Numbered from the stretch's first letter, positions 33,780 to 44,571 are shown. The stretch is DNA of 64,000 nucleotides from Bacillus sp. sid0103 (GCF_019219025.1 NZ_JAHUWN010000011.1:124001-188000); one strand, 5' to 3'. Numbers and translations are program-made. Notes: generated by a model not told the origin, from the sequence alone.

Positions 33780-34978
33780 TGTCAATCAATAATTCCATCT
33801 CACTAACCTCGCCAGTGATGGCAACATACAGCCGCTTTCCTGTCACAGTTGTTAAAGGGAAGGGTAGCTACGTGTGGGATGAACAGGGAACACAATATCT
33901 AGATTTCACTTCCGGTATAGCGACCTGTAACCTAGGGCATGTTCCGGATGTCGTAAAAGAAAAACTAGAAGAGCAATTACAGAATCTGTGGCACTGTTCA
34001 AACCTTTATAATATACCAAATCAACAGCAGTTAGCGGCACTTCTTACAGCTAATAGCTGTGGAGATCAAGTATTCTTTTGTAATAGCGGAGCGGAAGCCA
34101 ATGAGGCAGCGATTAAGTTAGCCAGAAGATATGCTAACAAAGTAAAGGGCAAAGAAGCACCTGAAATTGTCACCTTTCAACAATCCTTTCATGGAAGAAC
34201 ATTAGCAACCCTATCAGCTACAGGACAAGAAAAAATCCAGCAAGGATTTTTTCCATTAGTTTCCGGGTTTAGTTATCTGCCCTTTAATGATGAAGAAGCT
34301 CTTGAACTGCTCTATACTATTGAGCCTGCCGCAGTCCTCCTTGAACTCGTTCAAGGCGAAGGTGGCGTCATTCCGGCAAATCAAGACTGGGTAAAAAAGG
34401 TAGCAAAAATTTGTAATGAAAGAGACATTCTCCTGATGGTTGACGAAATCCAAACAGGGATTGGCAGGACAGGAACCCTTTTTGCATATGAACAGTTCGC
34501 GATTGAGCCCGATGTCATTAGCATTGCCAAAGGTCTTGGTTCAGGTTTTCCGATTGGTGCGATTATCGCAAAAGAAGAAGCAGCCAAAGGTTTTGACCCA
34601 GGCAGCCACGGCAGTACTTTTGGAGGAAACCCATTAGCTACAGCGGCTGGAGTCGCAACCGTTACACATATAAATGACACGAACATATTACCACATGCCA
34701 ATGAAATGGCATTGTACTTAGATAAAAAACTGCAAGTCCTGAAGGAAAAGTATTCATTTATAAAAGATATCCGCGGACTCGGACTCTTAAAAGGAATCGT
34801 TGTTGAAACGAATGCATTAGAAATTGTTCAAAAAGCTATCGCCAATAATCTTCTTATCTTAACGGCAGGTCCAAATGTTGTGAGGATTTTACCTCCGTTA
34901 ACTGTAACAGCTGACGAAATAAATGAATTTATTAAAGCATTGGAAAAAACTTTCCAAAGTATTGAGAAAGGCGAGTGA
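33779..34978 (+). CDS. argD: Acetylornithine aminotransferase
   Basis: A 399-residue class III PLP aminotransferase. The ATG overlaps the argB stop (TAATG), implying translational coupling. FFCNSGAEANEAAIKLARRY is the PLP phosphate region, VDEIQTGIGRTG is conserved, and the PLP lysine is in ISIAKGLGSGFPIGAI. Converts N-acetylglutamate semialdehyde to N-acetylornithine. Confidence 0.95.
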   Translation: MSINNSISLTSPVMATYSRFPVTVVKGKGSYVWDEQGTQYLDFTSGIATCNLGHVPDVVKEKLEEQLQNLWHCSNLYNIPNQQQLAALLTANSCGDQVFFCNSGAEANEAAIKLARRYANKVKGKEAPEIVTFQQSFHGRTLATLSATGQEKIQQGFFPLVSGFSYLPFNDEEALELLYTIEPAAVLLELVQGEGGVIPANQDWVKKVAKICNERDILLMVDEIQTGIGRTGTLFAYEQFAIEPDVISIAKGLGSGFPIGAIIAKEEAAKGFDPGSHGSTFGGNPLATAAGVATVTHINDTNILPHANEMALYLDKKLQVLKEKYSFIKDIRGLGLLKGIVVETNALEIVQKAIANNLLILTAGPNVVRILPPLTVTADEINEFIKALEKTFQSIEKGE

Positions 34979-36060
34979 GTATTTTGCAGAATGGATACCT
35001 TACTTTGGAAACGGGCGAAGTCTTTGAAGGCGTCCTAATTGGAGCAGAAAAAGATTCTCTCGGGGAAGTAGTTTTTAATACTAGCATGACCGGGTATCAA
35101 GAGATTATCACTGATCCATCGTACGCTGGCCAAATCATTACGTTTTGCTATCCAATTATCGGAAATTATGGGATTAATTCAATCGATAATGAAAGTATCA
35201 CACCAGCTTTATCAGGGGTCATCATTGGTGATTTATGTGAAACACCCAGCCATTATCAATCCATCAATAAATTTTCTGAAAAACTAAAGCAGGCAGGAGT
35301 TCCTGGGATTGCGGGAATAGATACTCGACTTTTAGTAAAGACCATTCGAAGCCGCGGGACAGTAAAGGGCTATTTAAGCAAGACAAAACATAACGAACCT
35401 TTAGAAACGGAAATCGGATCATTTTGGGTAGAGAAAGTATCAACAAAAAAAATCCAATCTTTTAGAAACAACGGACCACATGTGGTGCTAATGGATTTTG
35501 GATATAAAAAATCGATTCTCAACGCCCTGCTAGATGAGGATTGCGCCGTTACCATTGTTCCATATAATACACCTTTTGAAAAAATCAAAGCCTTGAATCC
35601 AGATGGTGTCCTGTTCAGTAACGGCCCTGGGGACCCGATGGAATTGAAAAAATGGTTCCCAGAAATAAAAAAGATCAGCCAAAACTATCCTTCGCTGGGA
35701 ATTTGTCTGGGGCATCAATTAATCGCATTAGCATATGGAGCGAAAACAACAAAATTAGCGTATGGACATCGCGGCGGCAACCATCCGGTAAAGGAATTAT
35801 TAACTGGAAAAGTCAAAATCACCGCACAAAACCATGGCTATGTTGTTGTAGATGAGAGCATCGACAACAACGTGTTTGATGTCACTTACCGAAATGTAAA
35901 TGATCGTTCGATTGAAGGGTTAAAGCATAAAAACTTTCCAATTCAAACCGTACAATTCCATCCGGAAGCTCATCCAGGGCCAAGCGATACAGAATATATC
36001 TTAAAAAATTTCGTAAGTCAGATAGCATCAATGGGAGAGACAGTGTATGCCATTAAATAA
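34975..36060 (+). CDS. carA: Carbamoyl phosphate synthase small (glutaminase) subunit
   Basis: A 361-residue class I glutamine amidotransferase subunit. The N-terminal CarA domain has FNTSMTGYQEIITDPSYAGQ; the catalytic triad includes Cys in SLGICLGHQLIALAYG and His in VQFHPEAHPGP. The GTG start overlaps the argD stop (GTGA). An alternative TTG is three codons on. Its placement in the arginine operon points to the arginine-specific enzyme; the pyrimidine one would be elsewhere. Confidence 0.94.
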   Translation: MSILQNGYLTLETGEVFEGVLIGAEKDSLGEVVFNTSMTGYQEIITDPSYAGQIITFCYPIIGNYGINSIDNESITPALSGVIIGDLCETPSHYQSINKFSEKLKQAGVPGIAGIDTRLLVKTIRSRGTVKGYLSKTKHNEPLETEIGSFWVEKVSTKKIQSFRNNGPHVVLMDFGYKKSILNALLDEDCAVTIVPYNTPFEKIKALNPDGVLFSNGPGDPMELKKWFPEIKKISQNYPSLGICLGHQLIALAYGAKTTKLAYGHRGGNHPVKELLTGKVKITAQNHGYVVVDESIDNNVFDVTYRNVNDRSIEGLKHKNFPIQTVQFHPEAHPGPSDTEYILKNFVSQIASMGETVYAIK

Positions 36061-39000
36061 AACCTTAAAAAAAGTACTAGTGATTGGATCAGGTCCCATT
36101 GTCATTGGGCAGGCAGCAGAATTTGACTATGCTGGCACACAGGCATGTATAGCCTTGAAAGAAGAAGGAATTGAAGTTGTTTTAATTAATAATAATCCGG
36201 CCACCATCATGACGGATGAAGCCGTTGCCGACAAGGTATATATTGAACCACTTAATGTTGAAACCATAGAAAAAATCATCCAGAAAGAAAAACCGGATGG
36301 GATTATTGGCACGCTTGGCGGCCAAACCGGTTTGAATTTAACGGTGGAACTTTTTGAACAAAATATTTTAGAGAAATACAACGTGGAATTATTAGGAACA
36401 TCTGTCGAATCGATTAAAAATGGTGAGGATAGAGAAAAGTTCCGCAGTTTGATGCTTAAAATTGGAGAACCCATTCCTGAGTCTGCTATTATTCACAGCT
36501 TTGAGGAAGGGGTATCCTTCGTTAAAGAAATTGGATTTCCAGTCATTATTCGCCCTGCCTATACGCTTGGAGGGGATGGCGGCGGTTTTGCTTATAATGT
36601 AGAAGAATTTGAAACGGTGTTAAAAAAAGGCTTAGCGGCAAGTCCTATTCATCAAGTATTAGTAGAAAGAAGTATTAAAGGCTGGAAAGAAATTGAATAT
36701 GAGGTTATGAGAGATGCAAATGATACGTGCATCATTGTTTGTAATATGGAAAATATGGACCCAGTTGGTGTTCATACGGGTGATTCAATTGTCGTCGCTC
36801 CATCGCAAACCTTAACAGATGTTCAGTATCAAATGCTTCGTGATTCTTCCATTAAAGTAATTAAAGAATTAAAGATTATCGGAGGCTGTAACATCCAGTT
36901 TGCACTTCATCCAACATCTAATCAGTATTACATTATCGAAGTAAATCCAAGGGTAAGCCGTTCTTCGGCGCTCGCTTCTAAAGCAACTGGCTATCCAATT
37001 GCTCGGATGGCAGCGAAATGTGCGATTGGGTATCATTTGGATGAGATTGTGAATCCAATAACAGGTAATACGTTTGCATCATTTGAGCCGGCGATTGATT
37101 ATATTGTGGTGAAACTGCCTCGCTTTCCCTTTGACAAATTTCCTGAAGCAGATCGTACCTTAGGAACGCAAATGAAGGCTACTGGAGAAGTAATGGCGAT
37201 TGATCGGACCTTCGAAGGAGCACTAAACAAAGCCATTCGTTCCATGGAAATGAATGTTTATGGGCTCTGCCTCCAGGGAAATAAATTTGTAGAAGAAAAG
37301 ACCTTGCTTGAACTTCTTAAACAGGCCAATGACCAACGGTTGTTCATCATTGCGGAATCATTTAGAAGAGGAATCGGCCTTGATAAAGTTCAACAATTAA
37401 CCGAGATTGATCCATGGTTTTTGCACAAAATTAGTTCAATCGTTACATTAGAAATGGAATTAGCGTCCTATAAATGGAGCGATGTACCGGTTTCCTTGCT
37501 TAAAGATGCAAAAAGAAATAATATCGCTGATAAATTTCTAGCGCAAATATATGAAATTCCTGAAAAAGAAGTAAGAGCTAAGTGGAAAGAACTCAATTGG
37601 AAACCAGGCTATAAGATGGTTGATACATGTTCAGCAGAATTTGACGCGGTCACACCTTACTATTACTCTACCTGGCACGGGTTTGACGAGGTTGAGGTTA
37701 GCAGTAAGAAAAAGATTCTTGTCATTGGCTCAGGTCCGATTCGGATTGGCCAAGGAATTGAATTTGATTACTGCTCTGTCCACGCTGCAAAAGCGATTAA
37801 GAAAAAGGGCTACGAGGCTGTCGTTATTAATAATAACCCTGAGACCGTTAGTACCGATTATTCTGTTGCGGATCGTCTCTATTTTGAACCACTCGCTGCA
37901 GAAGATGTACTTCATGTCATAGAAAAAGAAAAGGTCGAAGGCGTATTGATCCAGTTTGGCGGACAAACGGCAATTAATATAGCTCATGCATTAGAAGAAG
38001 AGGGTGTAAAAATCTTGGGCACGACCGTGGAGAATGTCGATCGACTAGAAGATCGAAAAGAATTCTATCAACTTCTAGAAGATTTAAATATTCCACATAT
38101 TGAAGGGCAAACCGCGACACACCCCGAGGAACTGAAAAAAGCAGCAGCTGGGTTAGGCTATCCAGTTTTAGTGAGACCATCCTATGTTATTGGCGGTCAA
38201 TCCATGTTTACGATTTTTTCTGAAACGGAATTGAATCAATATATTACGCAGCTCGAGAAAAATTCACAAGCTACGATGTGGCCTTTATTAGTAGACAAAT
38301 ATTTACCTGGACTTGAATGCGAGATTGATGCCATTTGTGACGGGGAAAATATTGTCGTACCGGGAATTTTTGAACATATTGAAAAAGCAGGAGTTCATTC
38401 TGGGGATAGTATCTCAGTGTTCCCACCGGTTTCACTGTCAGAAAAAGTGAAAGAAACATTAATTGATTACGCCGAGAAGATCGCTAACTCGGCACCAGTG
38501 ATTGGAATCATGAACATTCAATTTGTGATCTATCAAGACCAGGTGAATGTACTTGAAGTCAATCCTCGTTCATCAAGAACTGTGCCTATCATGAGTAAGG
38601 TTACGGGCATACCGATGATTGAATGGGCGACTCGAGTGCAGTTAGGAGAAACGCTCACTGACCTATGTTCAACAAAGGGACTAATGGATGAACCCGATTA
38701 TTTTTCAGTGAAGTCACCGGTATTTTCTTCAAGTAAACTTAAAGGTGTCGACCATGTGCTCGGACCTGAGATGAAATCTACAGGTGAAGCACTTGGTATG
38801 GGAATCACCTATCAAGAAGCTCTTGAAAAGTCAATTCCATCTCTAGGTGGTCAATCAGAGGAAAATTATCTTTTTTGTTCCATCGCCGATCGAGATAAGC
38901 AAGCATCTCTTCCAATCATGCGAGAATTTGTAAAAAAACAATACAAGATTGCTGCAACAGAAGGGACAGCAGCCTATTTTCAACATTACGGCATTCAGGT

Positions 39001-39274
39001 TGAAAAAGTAATTAAGGACGATGATGAGGTCATTGAACTTTTCCGAAACCAGTCTATGAAGGCTGTTATTAATATACCGAATCAAGGTCGGAATAAAATT
39101 AAATTTGGGTTCCAGATTCGTGAGCATGCTGTTCGCTACAAAGTACCTGTATTTACACACTTAGATACCATTGAAGCGATCCTTGGCCTTGAAAAAGAGG
39201 CGCGTTCCGATTTTGGGGTACGATCTGTGAATGAATATTACAAGTTGGAAGAAAGAGGTGCCGTTCATGGGTGA
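36047..39274 (+). CDS. carB: Carbamoyl phosphate synthase large subunit
   Basis: A 1075-residue protein, full length. Two homologous ATP-grasp halves are each introduced by VLVIGSGPIVIGQAAEFDYA and ILVIGSGPIRIGQGIEFDYC. EVNPRVSRSSALASKATGYP and EVNPRSSRTVPIMSKVTGIP mark the two active sites. The C-terminal MGS-like regulatory domain is present (about 940-1075). Overlaps carA by 14 bases; GGGAGAG supports the ATG. Makes carbamoyl phosphate for ArgF, whose gene overlaps its end. Confidence 0.96.
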   Translation: MPLNKTLKKVLVIGSGPIVIGQAAEFDYAGTQACIALKEEGIEVVLINNNPATIMTDEAVADKVYIEPLNVETIEKIIQKEKPDGIIGTLGGQTGLNLTVELFEQNILEKYNVELLGTSVESIKNGEDREKFRSLMLKIGEPIPESAIIHSFEEGVSFVKEIGFPVIIRPAYTLGGDGGGFAYNVEEFETVLKKGLAASPIHQVLVERSIKGWKEIEYEVMRDANDTCIIVCNMENMDPVGVHTGDSIVVAPSQTLTDVQYQMLRDSSIKVIKELKIIGGCNIQFALHPTSNQYYIIEVNPRVSRSSALASKATGYPIARMAAKCAIGYHLDEIVNPITGNTFASFEPAIDYIVVKLPRFPFDKFPEADRTLGTQMKATGEVMAIDRTFEGALNKAIRSMEMNVYGLCLQGNKFVEEKTLLELLKQANDQRLFIIAESFRRGIGLDKVQQLTEIDPWFLHKISSIVTLEMELASYKWSDVPVSLLKDAKRNNIADKFLAQIYEIPEKEVRAKWKELNWKPGYKMVDTCSAEFDAVTPYYYSTWHGFDEVEVSSKKKILVIGSGPIRIGQGIEFDYCSVHAAKAIKKKGYEAVVINNNPETVSTDYSVADRLYFEPLAAEDVLHVIEKEKVEGVLIQFGGQTAINIAHALEEEGVKILGTTVENVDRLEDRKEFYQLLEDLNIPHIEGQTATHPEELKKAAAGLGYPVLVRPSYVIGGQSMFTIFSETELNQYITQLEKNSQATMWPLLVDKYLPGLECEIDAICDGENIVVPGIFEHIEKAGVHSGDSISVFPPVSLSEKVKETLIDYAEKIANSAPVIGIMNIQFVIYQDQVNVLEVNPRSSRTVPIMSKVTGIPMIEWATRVQLGETLTDLCSTKGLMDEPDYFSVKSPVFSSSKLKGVDHVLGPEMKSTGEALGMGITYQEALEKSIPSLGGQSEENYLFCSIADRDKQASLPIMREFVKKQYKIAATEGTAAYFQHYGIQVEKVIKDDDEVIELFRNQSMKAVINIPNQGRNKIKFGFQIREHAVRYKVPVFTHLDTIEAILGLEKEARSDFGVRSVNEYYKLEERGAVHG

Positions 39275-40244
39275 GGCCATCAAATTATTTGAAATTAGTA
39301 ATAAATCCGTGCAGAAACTAAAAGGAAAAGACTTCCTGCAGCTTTCTGATTTCAGTACAGACCAAATCCTCTATCTTCTAAACGAAGCAATAGAGATGAA
39401 GAAACTCCAAAAACAAGGCAAATCTCATCCGTATTTAGCCGGAAAGGTTTTAGGAATGATTTTTGAAAAATCCTCAACCCGTACAAGGGTATCATTTGAA
39501 GTAGGGATGCTGCAGCTCGGAGGACATGCGATATTCCTAAGTTCAAAGGATATCCAATTAGGAAGAGGAGAAAGTATTTCAGATACCGCAAAAGTATTGT
39601 CCCGCTATGTGGATGGATTAATGATTCGAACTTTTTCACATGATTCAGTAGAGGAATTAGCTGAACAAGCAACAGTACCGGTAATTAATGGCTTAACCGA
39701 CCTTCAGCACCCAACTCAAGTGTTGGCAGATTTATTAACAATATTAGAACATAAAGGAAAATTGGCTGGATTAAAGCTATGCTATATCGGTGATGGGAAT
39801 AATAATATGGCGCATTCATTAATGGAGGGCGCTATGAAAGTGGGAATGGATATTAGCATTGCTAGTCCACCAGGATATTTGCCAAATGGTAAAATAACCG
39901 AAAATGCCATCAAAGTTGGAAAACAAACTGGATGTTCACTGATGATTACGAATGATCCGCAAGAAGCGGTTAATGGCGCAGATATCATTGTAACAGATGT
40001 CTGGACCAGTATGGGGCAGGAAGAAGAAAGCGAAAAGAGATTGAAGGCATTCCAAGGTTTCCAAGTAAATGAAGAACTGTGCAAATTAGCGAAGGAGGAT
40101 TTTATCTTTTTGCATTGTTTGCCAGCCCATCGAGGCGAAGAAGTAACAGCAGAGGTCATTGATGGTCCACATTCAGTCGTTTTTGATGAAGCTGAGAACC
40201 GTCTGCATGCTCAAAAAGCAATTTTAAAACTTTTACTAGAATAA
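39267..40244 (+). CDS. argF: Ornithine carbamoyltransferase
   Basis: A 325-residue enzyme. FEKSSTRTRVSFEVGMLQLG carries the STRT carbamoyl phosphate motif; NGLTDLQHPTQVLADLLTI and the ornithine-site FLHCLPAHRGEEV are present. Makes citrulline. ATG 39267 overlaps the carB stop and has AGAGGTG; the in-frame ATG at 39231 lies deep in carB. Last gene of the argCJBD-carAB-argF run. Confidence 0.95.
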   Translation: MGEAIKLFEISNKSVQKLKGKDFLQLSDFSTDQILYLLNEAIEMKKLQKQGKSHPYLAGKVLGMIFEKSSTRTRVSFEVGMLQLGGHAIFLSSKDIQLGRGESISDTAKVLSRYVDGLMIRTFSHDSVEELAEQATVPVINGLTDLQHPTQVLADLLTILEHKGKLAGLKLCYIGDGNNNMAHSLMEGAMKVGMDISIASPPGYLPNGKITENAIKVGKQTGCSLMITNDPQEAVNGADIIVTDVWTSMGQEEESEKRLKAFQGFQVNEELCKLAKEDFIFLHCLPAHRGEEVTAEVIDGPHSVVFDEAENRLHAQKAILKLLLE

Positions 40245-40269
40245 TAGTTTCATTTTCTATGAGATTTGT

Positions 40270-40283
40270 TGTATAATAATTCT
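40270..40283 (+). promoter_or_regulatory. ARG box and -10 upstream of argG
   Basis: TGTATAATAATTCT matches the ArgR consensus except the last base, and contains TATAAT at 40272-40277. The -35 is poor. It suggests that argG has its own arginine-repressed promoter about 55 bases before its start. Confidence 0.55.
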
Positions 40284-40329
40284 ATCGGTTGGATAAAAAT
40301 ACACAGATAGTAAGAGGAGAATAATTATC

Positions 40330-41541
40330 ATGACAAAAGAAAAAATCGTTTTAGCCTACTCAGGCGGTTTAGATACATCAGTATCAGTAAAATGGATTCA
40401 GGAAAAATATGGCTATGATGTGATTGCTTTGGGTCTAGATGTCGGTGAAGGAAAAGACTTAGAAGCAATTAAAAATAAAGCACTGAATGTAGGAGCTATT
40501 AAGGCCTATATGATCGATGCAAAAGAATTATTAGCGAAAGAATATATTCTACCTGCCTTAAAAGCTAATTGCTTATATGAAGGAAAATACCCATTATCTT
40601 CAGCTCTTTCTCGCCCGTTAATTTCAAAATTATTAGTGGAGGTAGCTGAAAAAGAGGGTGCTACTGCTGTAGCACATGGCTGCACAGGTAAAGGAAATGA
40701 CCAGGTCCGTTTTGAAGTTTCCATTCAAGCATTAAACCCAAGCTTAAAGGTCGTTGCCCCTGTTCGTGAATGGGGAATGACACGTGATGAAGAAATCAAA
40801 TATGCTGAGGAAAACGGAATTCCAATTCCAGTAGATTTAGATAATCCATTTTCAATTGATGCGAACATCTGGGGCCGTGCTTGTGAGGCGGGAGTGCTGG
40901 AAGATCCATGGGCGGAGGCACCAGAAGCAGCCTTCGATTGGACGAATCCAATTGAGTTAACTCCTGATACAGCTGAGTATGTTGAAATCGAGTTTGAGCA
41001 AGGGGTACCGGTTGCTCTTAACGGTGAAAAACTTCCGCTAGTTCAATTAATTGAAACTCTAAATGCGCTTGGCGGCAAACACGGTGTTGGCCGTATTGAT
41101 CATATCGAAAATAGATTAGTAGGGATTAAATCTCGTGAAGTCTACGAAAATCCTGCTGCACTCATTTTAATCAATGCCCATAAAGAATTAGAGTTTTTAA
41201 CCTTAACTCGCGAGGTTACTCAATTTAAGACACAGGTTGAACAGCAAATGGCTAAGATCATTTACGAAGGCCTTTGGTATTCTCCTATCAAACCGGCACT
41301 AGATGCATTTATTAATGAAACTCAAAAGAATGTTTCCGGAACAATTCGTGTTAAGCTTCATAAAGGGAACCACACTGTTGTTGGCAGAAAGTCTCCATAC
41401 AGCCTATACAATGAAGAACTAGCAACCTATTCTAAAGGCGATGCGTTTGATCATAATGCCGCTGTAGGATTTATCAAGATTTGGGGTTTGCCAACAAAGG
41501 TTTATTCAGAAGTAAATAAAAAGGAAACTATTTTAAAATAA
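40330..41541 (+). CDS. argG: Argininosuccinate synthase
   Basis: A 403-residue enzyme. The ATP-binding P-loop is [32 protein letters not shown] and [20 protein letters not shown] are conserved. Joins citrulline and aspartate. ATG with AAGAGGAG. A terminator-like hairpin separates it from argH. Confidence 0.96.
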   Translation: MTKEKIVLAYSGGLDTSVSVKWIQEKYGYDVIALGLDVGEGKDLEAIKNKALNVGAIKAYMIDAKELLAKEYILPALKANCLYEGKYPLSSALSRPLISKLLVEVAEKEGATAVAHGCTGKGNDQVRFEVSIQALNPSLKVVAPVREWGMTRDEEIKYAEENGIPIPVDLDNPFSIDANIWGRACEAGVLEDPWAEAPEAAFDWTNPIELTPDTAEYVEIEFEQGVPVALNGEKLPLVQLIETLNALGGKHGVGRIDHIENRLVGIKSREVYENPAALILINAHKELEFLTLTREVTQFKTQVEQQMAKIIYEGLWYSPIKPALDAFINETQKNVSGTIRVKLHKGNHTVVGRKSPYSLYNEELATYSKGDAFDHNAAVGFIKIWGLPTKVYSEVNKKETILK

Positions 41542-41549
41542 TTCGGATT

Positions 41550-41578
41550 GCCCTCGAGTCCTTTTCGAGGGCTCTCTT
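41550..41578 (+). terminator. Hairpin terminator between argG and argH
   Basis: GCCCTCGA/TCGAGGGC stem with a short loop and a TCTCTTATT tail. Its weak tail may allow partial read-through into argH. Confidence 0.6.
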
Positions 41579-41602
41579 ATTAGGGTAAAGGAGGAGCACT
41601 AA

Positions 41603-42979
41603 ATGTCGAAGTTATGGGGCGGCCGTTTTACAAAAGAAACCAATAAGCTAGTTGAGGAATTTACAGCCTCAATTTCTTTTGATCAAAAGCTAGCTAAGGA
41701 GGATATCGCTGGAAGTCTCGCCCATGTGCAAATGCTAGGTGAGTGCGGCATCATTCCAATGGAGGATGCCCAAAAAATTAAGGATGGCCTTCTCTCCATA
41801 AAAAAGTTGGTTGAAAATAATCAGGTTGAATTTTTAGTAGAAGATGAAGATATTCATATGAATATTGAAAAGCTATTAATTGAAAAAATCGGTCCTGTGG
41901 GTGGTAAACTTCATACCGGGCGAAGCCGTAATGATCAGGTAGCCACCGACATGCATCTGTATTTAAGAACAAAAACGACGGAGCTTATAAAATTAATAGA
42001 AGATGTTCAACAGGCATTAATCGAGCAGGCGAAGGAGAATGTCCAAACCTTAATTCCTGGATATACACATTTGCAGAGGGCCCAACCTGTATCCTTCGCC
42101 CATCATTTAATGGCCTATTTTTGGATGTTTGAACGTGATAAGGAGAGATTGATTGATAGTTTGAAGCGCATCAATTGGCTCCCACTTGGTTCAGGGGCAT
42201 TGGCAGGTACTACTTTTCCAATTAACCGTGAACGCGTCGCTGAATTGTTGGGGTTTGAAACTGTTTATCCAAACAGTATGGATGCTGTCAGTGATCGCGA
42301 CTTTATTCTTGAATTTTTATCAATAGGGTCCATTATCATGACCCATATTTCCAGATTATCGGAAGAACTTGTGATTTGGTCAAGCCAGGAGTTTCAATTC
42401 GTTGAGCTAGACGATTCGTTTTGCACAGGTTCAAGTATTATGCCGCAAAAGAAAAATCCAGATGTACCTGAGCTACTCCGTGGAAAAACAGGTCGGACAT
42501 ATGGTAATTTAATCGGCTTGTTAACCGTTCTTAAAGGCTTACCTCTCGCTTATAACAAGGATCTACAAGAAGACAAAGAAGGTATGTTTGATACCGTTGA
42601 AACGCTTGAAGGTTCGTTAATGTTATTAGCGCCAATGATTGAAACCATGACTGTTAATAAAGATGTCATGCGTAAGGCGATTAATAATGATTTTTCAAAT
42701 GCCACAGATATTGCCGATTACTTGGTGCGAAAAGGTCTTCCCTTCCGTGATGCTCATGAAGTGATCGGAAAAATTGTTTTATATGCCATTCAATCTAACA
42801 AATTTTTACTGGATTTGAGCTTTGAAGAATATCAAGGCTTTAGCCCATTATTTGATGAAGATATTTATGAAATATTGGCTCCAGAGCATGTGGTTAGTGT
42901 CCGAAACAGTTTCGGGGGAACGGCTCCTGAGCAAGTCGAGAAGCAAATCAAGCTAGCTGAGGGAAAACTAGAGCGATAA
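41603..42979 (+). CDS. argH: Argininosuccinate lyase
   Basis: A 458-residue member of the fumarase/aspartase superfamily. It begins [40 protein letters not shown] and the signature [16 protein letters not shown] (with catalytic Ser) are intact. Releases arginine and fumarate. ATG with AAAGGAGGAG, 61 bases after argG. A strong terminator follows. Confidence 0.96.
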   Translation: MSKLWGGRFTKETNKLVEEFTASISFDQKLAKEDIAGSLAHVQMLGECGIIPMEDAQKIKDGLLSIKKLVENNQVEFLVEDEDIHMNIEKLLIEKIGPVGGKLHTGRSRNDQVATDMHLYLRTKTTELIKLIEDVQQALIEQAKENVQTLIPGYTHLQRAQPVSFAHHLMAYFWMFERDKERLIDSLKRINWLPLGSGALAGTTFPINRERVAELLGFETVYPNSMDAVSDRDFILEFLSIGSIIMTHISRLSEELVIWSSQEFQFVELDDSFCTGSSIMPQKKNPDVPELLRGKTGRTYGNLIGLLTVLKGLPLAYNKDLQEDKEGMFDTVETLEGSLMLLAPMIETMTVNKDVMRKAINNDFSNATDIADYLVRKGLPFRDAHEVIGKIVLYAIQSNKFLLDLSFEEYQGFSPLFDEDIYEILAPEHVVSVRNSFGGTAPEQVEKQIKLAEGKLER

Positions 42980-42993
42980 AGATGAAATTCTAG

Positions 42994-43018
42994 AAGCCTG
43001 CCATTTGGCAGGCTTTTA
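42994..43018 (+). terminator. Terminator of argH
   Basis: AAGCCTGCC/GGCAGGCTT perfect stem with ATTT loop and a short T tail. Confidence 0.8.
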
Positions 43019-43074
43019 GGGTTAGGGAGAAATATCCCTATTGCCTTTGTAATAAAAAGAAATTTCAAATAATA

Positions 43075-43103
43075 TTGACAACTACAAAGGATTCAACTAG
43101 AAT
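43075..43103 (+). promoter_or_regulatory. Promoter of the SAM riboswitch-hom unit
   Basis: TTGACA (43075-43080), 17 bases, TAGAAT (43098-43103). About 40 bases upstream of the riboswitch P1 stem. Confidence 0.75.
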
Positions 43104-43145
43104 TCTTTTTATAACTTAGAAATTTAATGAAAAATTTAAATAAAA

Positions 43146-43255
43146 CTCTTATCCAGAGCGGCGGAGGGACTAGGCCCGATGAAGCCCGGCAACCATCAAG
43201 TTAATTCTTGAAAAGGTGCTAATTCCTGCAGGTTATTTAACCTGACAGATAAGAG
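43146..43255 (+). ncRNA. SAM-I riboswitch (S-box) aptamer
   Basis: P1 is CTCTTATC/GATAAGAG. Between them lie the S-box core blocks AGAGCGGCGGAGGGACTAGG, CCCGATGAAGCCCGGCAACC and the AAGGTGCTAATTCCTGCAGG block. The overall order matches the known class. The 3' strand of P1 and the following GGAGG can pair with the first arm of the terminator, giving the usual antiterminator. High SAM would end transcription before hom. Confidence 0.95.
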
Positions 43256-43264
43256 GAGGAAACT

Positions 43265-43294
43265 AACCCTCTTCTTATGAAGAGGGTTTTTACT
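43265..43294 (+). terminator. Riboswitch expression-platform terminator
   Basis: AACCCTCTTC/GAAGAGGGTT stem, TTAT loop, T-run. Located 10 bases after the aptamer. Confidence 0.9.
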
Positions 43295-43332
43295 ATTTGG
43301 TCATGTCTAATATAAGTGAAGGGTGGATAAAC

Positions 43333-44571
43333 ATGTCTGTAATTAAAGTGGCAATTCTAGGTTTCGGAACAGTCGGGGAAGGTGTTTATAGAACGATGCA
43401 ATCCCATGCGCAAGAACTTGAGGGAGTATTAGGAAAAAAGGTCGAGGTTGCAGGCGTACTAATCAGAAATAAGCAGAAAAAGAGAAATATTGATGAAGAT
43501 GTTTTAGTCACTTCAGATTTCAATGAAATTTTAAGACTTCCACAACTGGATGTTATCGTCGAAGCAATCGTCAATAAAGAACCCACCTTTACATTTTTAA
43601 AACAAGCCATTCAAAGAGGATGCCACATAATTACAGCTAATAAAGAGATGTTTGCACACCACGGGAAAGAGCTGATCGCGTTAGCAGAGCATCATAATGT
43701 TTCGATAGGTTACGAAGCGACAGTTGCGGGTGGTGTACCTGTAATTCAAACCTTAAGGCAGTTATTAAATGTTAACCGTGTTCGTCACGTCCAAGGAATT
43801 CTAAACGGGACATCAAATTTCATCTTAACGGAAATGCGTGAGAAAAAGCAGTCCTTTGCTGACGCCTTAAGTTTAGCGCAAGCGAAGGGATTTGCTGAAG
43901 CAGATCCAACCAACGATGTAGAGGGATTTGATGCTTTTTATAAAACATTAATACTTAGCAGAATTGCTTTTGGAGAGGAACCAACATGGGAAGATGTCGA
44001 ACGGGAAGGGATTACATCGATTACAAGTGAATTAATTGAGGCAACTGAAAAACTTGGATTAAGGTTTAAACATGTTGCGAGTATTAGCAGGTTAGGTGGT
44101 CAAATTAACGCAGCGGTTAGACCAGCCCTTGTTGGAAAATCTCATCCTTTTTTTTCTATTGAAGGCGTAGAAAATGCAGTAAATGTTCAAACGGATATTG
44201 TGGGTAGTATTACTTTACAAGGACCAGGTGCTGGAATGTTTCCAACTGCAAGTGCAGCCATCGAAGATTTAGTCTATGTCTGTCAAAAAAAGCCGACAAA
44301 TAAGAATTTCACAAAAATGCCAGCAATTCATTTAGGAGATAAAAAAGAGCATGTAGACGAATTATGGTTAATTCAAGGTCTCACAAAGGATTATAAAAAC
44401 CCTCTGATAACATGGATTGCTCAATCTAGTGATGAGACAGCAATTATCCGGACAACTATGGAAGTAATTAAACAGTTAATTAGTGAACAAAACGTTAGGT
44501 GTTGCTTTGAAATTTTGGGGGAGTATGAAATAGAAAGCAATAATAAAGAAGTAACATTAGCTGCCATATAG
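43333..44571 (+). CDS. hom: Homoserine dehydrogenase
   Basis: A 412-residue enzyme. NAD-binding VAILGFGTVGEGVYRTM is at the N-terminus; TANKEMFAHHG, YEATVAGGVPVIQTLRQLL and GILNGTSNFILTEMREK are the homoserine dehydrogenase signature. A C-terminal ACT-like region is present. Reduces aspartate semialdehyde to homoserine for methionine and threonine. TTG 43297 and ATG 43303 are in frame, but ATG 43333 has GAAGGGTGG and the normal N-terminus. Control by a SAM riboswitch points to use in the methionine branch. No thrC or thrB follows. Confidence 0.93.
   Translation: MSVIKVAILGFGTVGEGVYRTMQSHAQELEGVLGKKVEVAGVLIRNKQKKRNIDEDVLVTSDFNEILRLPQLDVIVEAIVNKEPTFTFLKQAIQRGCHIITANKEMFAHHGKELIALAEHHNVSIGYEATVAGGVPVIQTLRQLLNVNRVRHVQGILNGTSNFILTEMREKKQSFADALSLAQAKGFAEADPTNDVEGFDAFYKTLILSRIAFGEEPTWEDVEREGITSITSELIEATEKLGLRFKHVASISRLGGQINAAVRPALVGKSHPFFSIEGVENAVNVQTDIVGSITLQGPGAGMFPTASAAIEDLVYVCQKKPTNKNFTKMPAIHLGDKKEHVDELWLIQGLTKDYKNPLITWIAQSSDETAIIRTTMEVIKQLISEQNVRCCFEILGEYEIESNNKEVTLAAI

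Noticed and set aside
37620..37922. 100-codon frame inside carB
   Set aside because: Shadow frame of a strongly conserved gene, no independent evidence.
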